Assembly (NCBI GenBank): GCA_035566435.1
Contig: DATMRF010000106.1
Span: forward strand, 62,001-126,000
Source: DATMRF01 sp035566435
Lineage (GTDB): Bacteria > Verrucomicrobiota > Verrucomicrobiia > Limisphaerales > UBA8199
DNA length: 64,000 bases
Reading direction: 5' to 3'
How positions within the stretch are numbered: the first letter of the stretch is position 1; every line of letters begins with the position of its first letter. This document shows positions 60,345 through 64,000 of the stretch, one piece after another. The position numbers and the translations under genes are program-made. The notes below the pieces were generated by a model that was not told the origin of the DNA, did not search any database, and saw only the letters and a list, made by a program, of their open reading frames with translations.

Positions 60345-62152
60345 AAACGAATGGTTTTCGTCGCCGCAGTCGGACTCCATTCCGGGTTCGATATAGCTTA
60401 ATGGGGTTATCGGCAATCGTCGTTGTTGCCGCGGGATGCGCCACAAGCAAGTCGCCACTCAACGATCGTGGCCCTGAGCATTGGTTCGTCTTGCTCCGGC
60501 TCGAGCCCGGCTCGCTTGCGTTCACCTCGTCGCTCGAGCCTGCGAGTTTCAGCTTCAAGCCTGGCCAGGGCCGGCTCGAATCAGCCGGCGAAGGGGCTGC
60601 CCGCGCGGCTCGGGCAATTCTCACGACTCCGAACCTTATCCATCCCCAATTGGAGGCGGCCGCTGGTGCCGTTGAGTTTGTGCTCGCGCCGTTTGCCGCC
60701 GGCTATGGCGCGCTGAGCGCGGGACACCGCCGGCTACCGGCGGAGAAACTCGCCGAAGCAGATGAGGAGCTGACGCAGGCGATGCGCTCAATGGCCGGCC
60801 AGGAGCGCCTCCGGGAGTTGTTGCTCCAGTGCGCCGGCGAGAAGACCCGACGTCGTTTGCTGCCGCTGGCGCCCGCAGCGGCGCCCGGTGAAAGTTCTGA
60901 ACTGGTTAGTGCGGTGGTACAAACCACTGTCGAGTCCCTCCGGTTAGAGCGAGCTGGCACCGGCGATAACACATACGCCCTGTGCATGAAAGCGCGGGCG
61001 AGTGTGGTGCGCGCCGCTGACCGCGCAGTCGTCTTCGACCGGCATTACGAATTCCACAGCGACGAGGCGATGTTCATCGATTGGGCGCGGGCCGGCGGGT
61101 TCGAATCGGTTGCGCAAACCGGCTACCGGGCCCTGGCCGAACAAATGGCACAAGATCTTTTCGTCGCGCCCGCCGGGAGGCCTGTCCGGGTCGGACCCTC
61201 GCCTGCCGTGTTCACGTCTTCAAACCTGAGCGCCAATTCAAGTCGGTCTATCCACACAAGACTGGCCCAAGCAAGCTTTAGAACCAGCCGCCCTGATCGC
61301 GAACTCGCCAACGAAGATAGGGTGCCAGGCATCGAGTTTACCGTTCTCCGCGCCGCTGATAACGGCTCCTTGGAAATCTATTCCGGACGGGCAATGTCCG
61401 ATTTGCTGATTCAGCGGCCGCCGGCCAAAGAAGAAGCAATCGCCGAAGCTAGCACCGAAACCGAGTGGCTCCTCGGCGGCTTGGAGAACGACCGGAACGC
61501 CGTCGTTCAGGCCGTGGCGTGCTTGGCGGCTGTCCCGTTCGGCTTGTGGGAACAGACCGTTGGCTTGTTGCGCCCTCATGATTCAGAAGAACTGGAATTG
61601 GCCGAGCGGAACTTGAAGACGGTCGCTCGTCGCATGCAGCCGCACCAGATCCTCGCTGACGCTGTCGCGCGCGCGCTGGCGCCGCGGACCTCGCAGTCAA
61701 TCGCGCTCGTCAAAGACCCGCTCCTTATGCCGGGAGCCAATGAGTCGCTCCTCATCCAGTGCTCGTATCACTTGACACCGTCCGGGTTCGCCAACTCCGA
61801 GCCGGGGACGGGTCCTTTGACAGCCCGCGGGGCCGGGACCGCCCTGGAGATTCATCTCGTCCAAGCCAGGCTTGCGCGGATGCCGGGCCTCCGTTCGCGC
61901 CTGGCATTATCCTTCGAGGCGCAGGTCGAGCTCATCCGGAAAAGCGACGGCCAGGAGCTTTACTCCTTTCCAGTTGCCTACCGCAGCGCCGGAAAGCCCC
62001 TCAAGGCCTGGGTCGGGGGTGACGCCGAAATGTTTCGCAGGGAGTTGAGGGATTGCTGCCGCGAGATGGGCAAGGCCACCGCGGAGGTGTTGGTCTCGTC
62101 GGGGTTGGTCCCTCCCCCATCTGGCACCGCCCCAGTGCTCGCACAGAGATAA
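60341..62152 (+). CDS. Lipoprotein of unknown function
   Basis: A 603-aa protein. The start is ATG 60341, overlapping the previous stop (ATGA). The N-terminus (SLMGLSAIVVVAAGCATSKSP) has a lipobox ending AAGC. No further family was recognised. The middle is Arg/Glu-rich and the last third (LIQCSYHLTPSGFAN, LSFEAQVELIRKSDGQELYS) looks beta-rich. Co-transcribed with the PDZ lipoprotein gene, which suggests they act in the same envelope process. Confidence 0.75.
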   Translation: MKTNGFRRRSRTPFRVRYSLMGLSAIVVVAAGCATSKSPLNDRGPEHWFVLLRLEPGSLAFTSSLEPASFSFKPGQGRLESAGEGAARAARAILTTPNLIHPQLEAAAGAVEFVLAPFAAGYGALSAGHRRLPAEKLAEADEELTQAMRSMAGQERLRELLLQCAGEKTRRRLLPLAPAAAPGESSELVSAVVQTTVESLRLERAGTGDNTYALCMKARASVVRAADRAVVFDRHYEFHSDEAMFIDWARAGGFESVAQTGYRALAEQMAQDLFVAPAGRPVRVGPSPAVFTSSNLSANSSRSIHTRLAQASFRTSRPDRELANEDRVPGIEFTVLRAADNGSLEIYSGRAMSDLLIQRPPAKEEAIAEASTETEWLLGGLENDRNAVVQAVACLAAVPFGLWEQTVGLLRPHDSEELELAERNLKTVARRMQPHQILADAVARALAPRTSQSIALVKDPLLMPGANESLLIQCSYHLTPSGFANSEPGTGPLTARGAGTALEIHLVQARLARMPGLRSRLALSFEAQVELIRKSDGQELYSFPVAYRSAGKPLKAWVGGDAEMFRRELRDCCREMGKATAEVLVSSGLVPPPSGTAPVLAQR

Positions 62153-62212
62153 GAACGGGCGCGGCTGCGGGACGGATGTCGGCGCTTGCTCCTGCCGGCG
62201 GGTGCGGTCAGG

Positions 62213-63313
62213 TTACGGCAGTGTAATCCGTTTTCCCGTGCGCGCCGACTCCCGCGCGGCGTCCAGGATCTCGGTCACGACCATATTGACCGCGAGCGAG
62301 GACAGGCCCGCGGGCTGAAGGTCGCCGCGCACCACCGCTGCTAAATAAGACAGCGGGTCGGACTGTGGGCCGGTCAGCGGCGGGGGAGTCACTTCCGTTT
62401 CGCTCGCTCCGGCCTTGCGAACCTTCATCAGGTCCGGCCGCGGCACCAGCACGTAGCCGGTCCGCCCATAGAGCTCCATGTCTTTCCGGTCGAACGGCCA
62501 GTTCCAGGAAGCCTGGATGATTCCTTGCGCTTTCGGGTAGGTTAGTACGATGGTCGCTTCGTCCTCCACCTTTGGATAGACCTCGGGCTTGATTTTCTGC
62601 GTGACTGCAAAAACTGAAGTCGGCGTTTTTCCGTCCATCAACCACGTCATCAGGTCGGCGCCGTAGCATCCGAAATCCGTCAGCGCGCCTCCACCGTTGA
62701 GCATCGGGTCGGTCAGCCACGCCAGGAAATCCGCGGAACACCCGATTTCCTTAGGCCCGCGGTGGCCGTCATGAATCACCAGCTTGCGCAGGTCGCCGAC
62801 CGCGTGCTCTTCGTGCACCAGTGCATAAGCGGCCTGGTTCCCGGGATACCACGTCGTCTCATAATTCACCACGATCTGAACCTTGCCCTTCTTCGCCGCC
62901 GCCTCGATCGCCCGGGCATGCTTCATATTCACGGCCAGCGGCTTTTCCATCATGACATGGATGCCCTTTGAGGCGCACAATTCCACGACATGCCGGTGCT
63001 CGAAGGTGCTTGTGAAAGTCGCCACTGCTTGCACATTCGTCCGCGCCACAAGTTCCTCGAGGCTCGCGCAAAAAAGGTTTGTATCGAGATGAAAGCGCTG
63101 CGCGTAGCGCGCAACCAGGTCTTGCCTCGGCTCGATAATCCCGACCAACTCAAAGTCCTCTCGACCGCGCGTGCGCGGGATGAACCCGCTTGCGTGATCA
63201 TGGCTTAATCCATAAATGGCGAAATGAACCGGCTCCTTTTCCTGCGCGGCGGAACACAGTATCTGGAGGGTTGCCCACAAAAACACCGTCAGCAAGAAGG
63301 TGACTTTCATCAT
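62213..63313 (-). CDS. Exported Gfo/Idh/MocA-family oxidoreductase
   Basis: A 366-aa protein with a signal peptide (VTFLLTVFLWATLQILCSAA). The Rossmann part has a variant start (HFAIYGLSHDHASGFIP) and ELVGIIEPRQD. MMEKPLAVN is the family EKP motif, and GGGALTDFGCYGADLMTWLM matches the substrate domain with the usual His replaced or shifted. Typical members oxidise or epimerise sugars with tightly bound NAD(P). Exported members are frequent in Verrucomicrobiota. No sugar-transport neighbour is present. Confidence 0.85.
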   Translation of the reverse strand: MMKVTFLLTVFLWATLQILCSAAQEKEPVHFAIYGLSHDHASGFIPRTRGREDFELVGIIEPRQDLVARYAQRFHLDTNLFCASLEELVARTNVQAVATFTSTFEHRHVVELCASKGIHVMMEKPLAVNMKHARAIEAAAKKGKVQIVVNYETTWYPGNQAAYALVHEEHAVGDLRKLVIHDGHRGPKEIGCSADFLAWLTDPMLNGGGALTDFGCYGADLMTWLMDGKTPTSVFAVTQKIKPEVYPKVEDEATIVLTYPKAQGIIQASWNWPFDRKDMELYGRTGYVLVPRPDLMKVRKAGASETEVTPPPLTGPQSDPLSYLAAVVRGDLQPAGLSSLAVNMVVTEILDAARESARTGKRITLP

Positions 63314-63411
63314 CCGCTACAAATAGCGGGTCCGGCTCTTAAAACCAGTCCGATTTGCGCCACTCCCATTTTGTGTCCTTTGTGCGCTTTTGAGGCGAAA
63401 CCCCTCTTGGT

Positions 63412-64000
63412 TCACTGCTTTGTGGCGGGGCGCTGCAGCCACACGTCGATCCGCGGCGCCTCCCAGTTGTATGGCTTGTCCAGAATGTCCATCTTCCCGT
63501 CCCCATTCAAATCCGCGACGCGGGCTTCATGGAACCCGATGCCGGTGGCGAAAACACTCGTGCGAAAATGTCCCTGGCCATCCCCGTAAAAAATCCACGC
63601 CGTCGCTTGTGGGTTATCAGGGTCCGGACGTTCCTCGGTCCACTTGGCCATTTCCGCCGCAAAGATGTCGAGATGGCCGTCCCCGTCGATGTCCGCCACC
63701 TGGAGGCTGTGGCCGTGCACAACGGCGCGTTCCACGAGGTTGTGGCCGACCCAATCCTCCGTCCGCTCCGGGTTGCCGACGCATTCATACCAGCGCAGCG
63801 GCCCCACTCCATCTCCCGGCGCGATGACCACCTGCGGATACTTCCCCGGCTTAAATCGGCCGGCCGCAATCCGGCCGCCCACGTTGCCGATTTGGATCGG
63901 GTCAAAGTTTGTGCCGCCCCGATGCTTGAACCATAGGTTGCCCGCCAGCAGGTCCATTTTCCCGTCACCATCGATATCGCAGGCGGCCATGCCTTCCGGG
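63412..64000 (-). CDS. FG-GAP/VCBS repeat protein, C-terminal part
   Basis: The frame is open to base 64000, so the 5' end lies outside the window. The visible 196 residues contain at least three Asp-rich repeats: ACDIDGDGKMDLLAGNLW, VADIDGDGHLDIFAAEMA and VADLNGDGKMDILDKPYN, each a D-x-D-x-D-G Ca-binding loop in a beta-propeller blade. Such proteins are secreted and bind or recognise surface carbohydrates. IDVWLQRP ends the chain. No C-terminal sorting signal was noticed. Confidence 0.85.
   Translation of the reverse strand, partial: PEGMAACDIDGDGKMDLLAGNLWFKHRGGTNFDPIQIGNVGGRIAAGRFKPGKYPQVVIAPGDGVGPLRWYECVGNPERTEDWVGHNLVERAVVHGHSLQVADIDGDGHLDIFAAEMAKWTEERPDPDNPQATAWIFYGDGQGHFRTSVFATGIGFHEARVADLNGDGKMDILDKPYNWEAPRIDVWLQRPATKQ

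Overview
The window is GC-rich, densely coded bacterial DNA that most likely comes from the Verrucomicrobiota, in the Pedosphaera/Limisphaerales neighbourhood. This is inferred from gene content, because no rRNA is present. The pointers are a DUF1592-type cytochrome gene beside a DUF1552 gene, an H-X9-DG prepilin protein, several large secreted proteins ending in a similar 'VQ(S/T)..NL..W...FYR' module, Tat-exported metabolic enzymes, a four-helix-bundle (23S IVP-type) gene, and many hairpin and 7-8 nt tandem repeats between genes.

Layout. 1-3.6 kb: gatB (cut by the left edge), mtnP, a secreted PHP-like protein and an exported HNH protein, all on the minus strand. 3.6-4.7 kb: non-coding, with decamer repeats and a duplicated 53-nt element. 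4.7-7.0 kb: a translationally coupled cupin / 29-codon ORF / SDR unit and two small membrane proteins. 7.0-10.5 kb: a TetR-UbiB-like kinase operon with an operator palindrome, then a zinc metallopeptidase flanked by two copies of a 60-bp repeat. 10.5-21 kb: a GH-A-like secreted protein, a serine hydrolase, an ECF sigma factor with a membrane partner, a frameshifted S74 fragment, an amidohydrolase, a beta-helix protein and three copies of a ~75-nt dispersed repeat. 21.3-25.4 kb: an accessory island with a NUDIX/MazG-like pair, then a 2.9-kb segment bounded by 15-bp inverted repeats that carries an AAA ATPase, a small basic protein, an IS1-type transposase with two nonsense codons and a hypothetical gene. 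25.6-36 kb: a methyltransferase, a prepilin, a GH25 lysozyme-like protein, the DUF1552/DUF1592 pair split by a four-helix-bundle gene inside heptamer repeats, an enolase-superfamily protein and tRNA-Val. 36.2-38.7 kb: moaE, moaD, hpt, GNAT and a dUTPase-like gene.

39.0-50.5 kb: a long colinear plus-strand cluster, the most interesting system here. It holds an ABC-2 permease with an EF-hand loop, three SPFH (HflK/HflC-like) proteins, a P1B-type metal ATPase lacking an HMA domain, an ABC ATPase, a second permease with a large non-membrane domain, and a membrane-anchored protein of unknown function. The order suggests a membrane-domain-organised metal and export machine, but that is inference.

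50.6-64 kb: rimO carrying an in-frame insertion of heptamer repeats, an MFS transporter, a PD-(D/E)XK-XPD helicase fusion with a 10-G tract, an aldo/keto reductase, an SGNH-like protein, a PadR operon with a promoter/operator that makes its mRNA nearly leaderless, two lipoproteins, a Gfo/Idh/MocA protein and an FG-GAP protein cut by the right edge.
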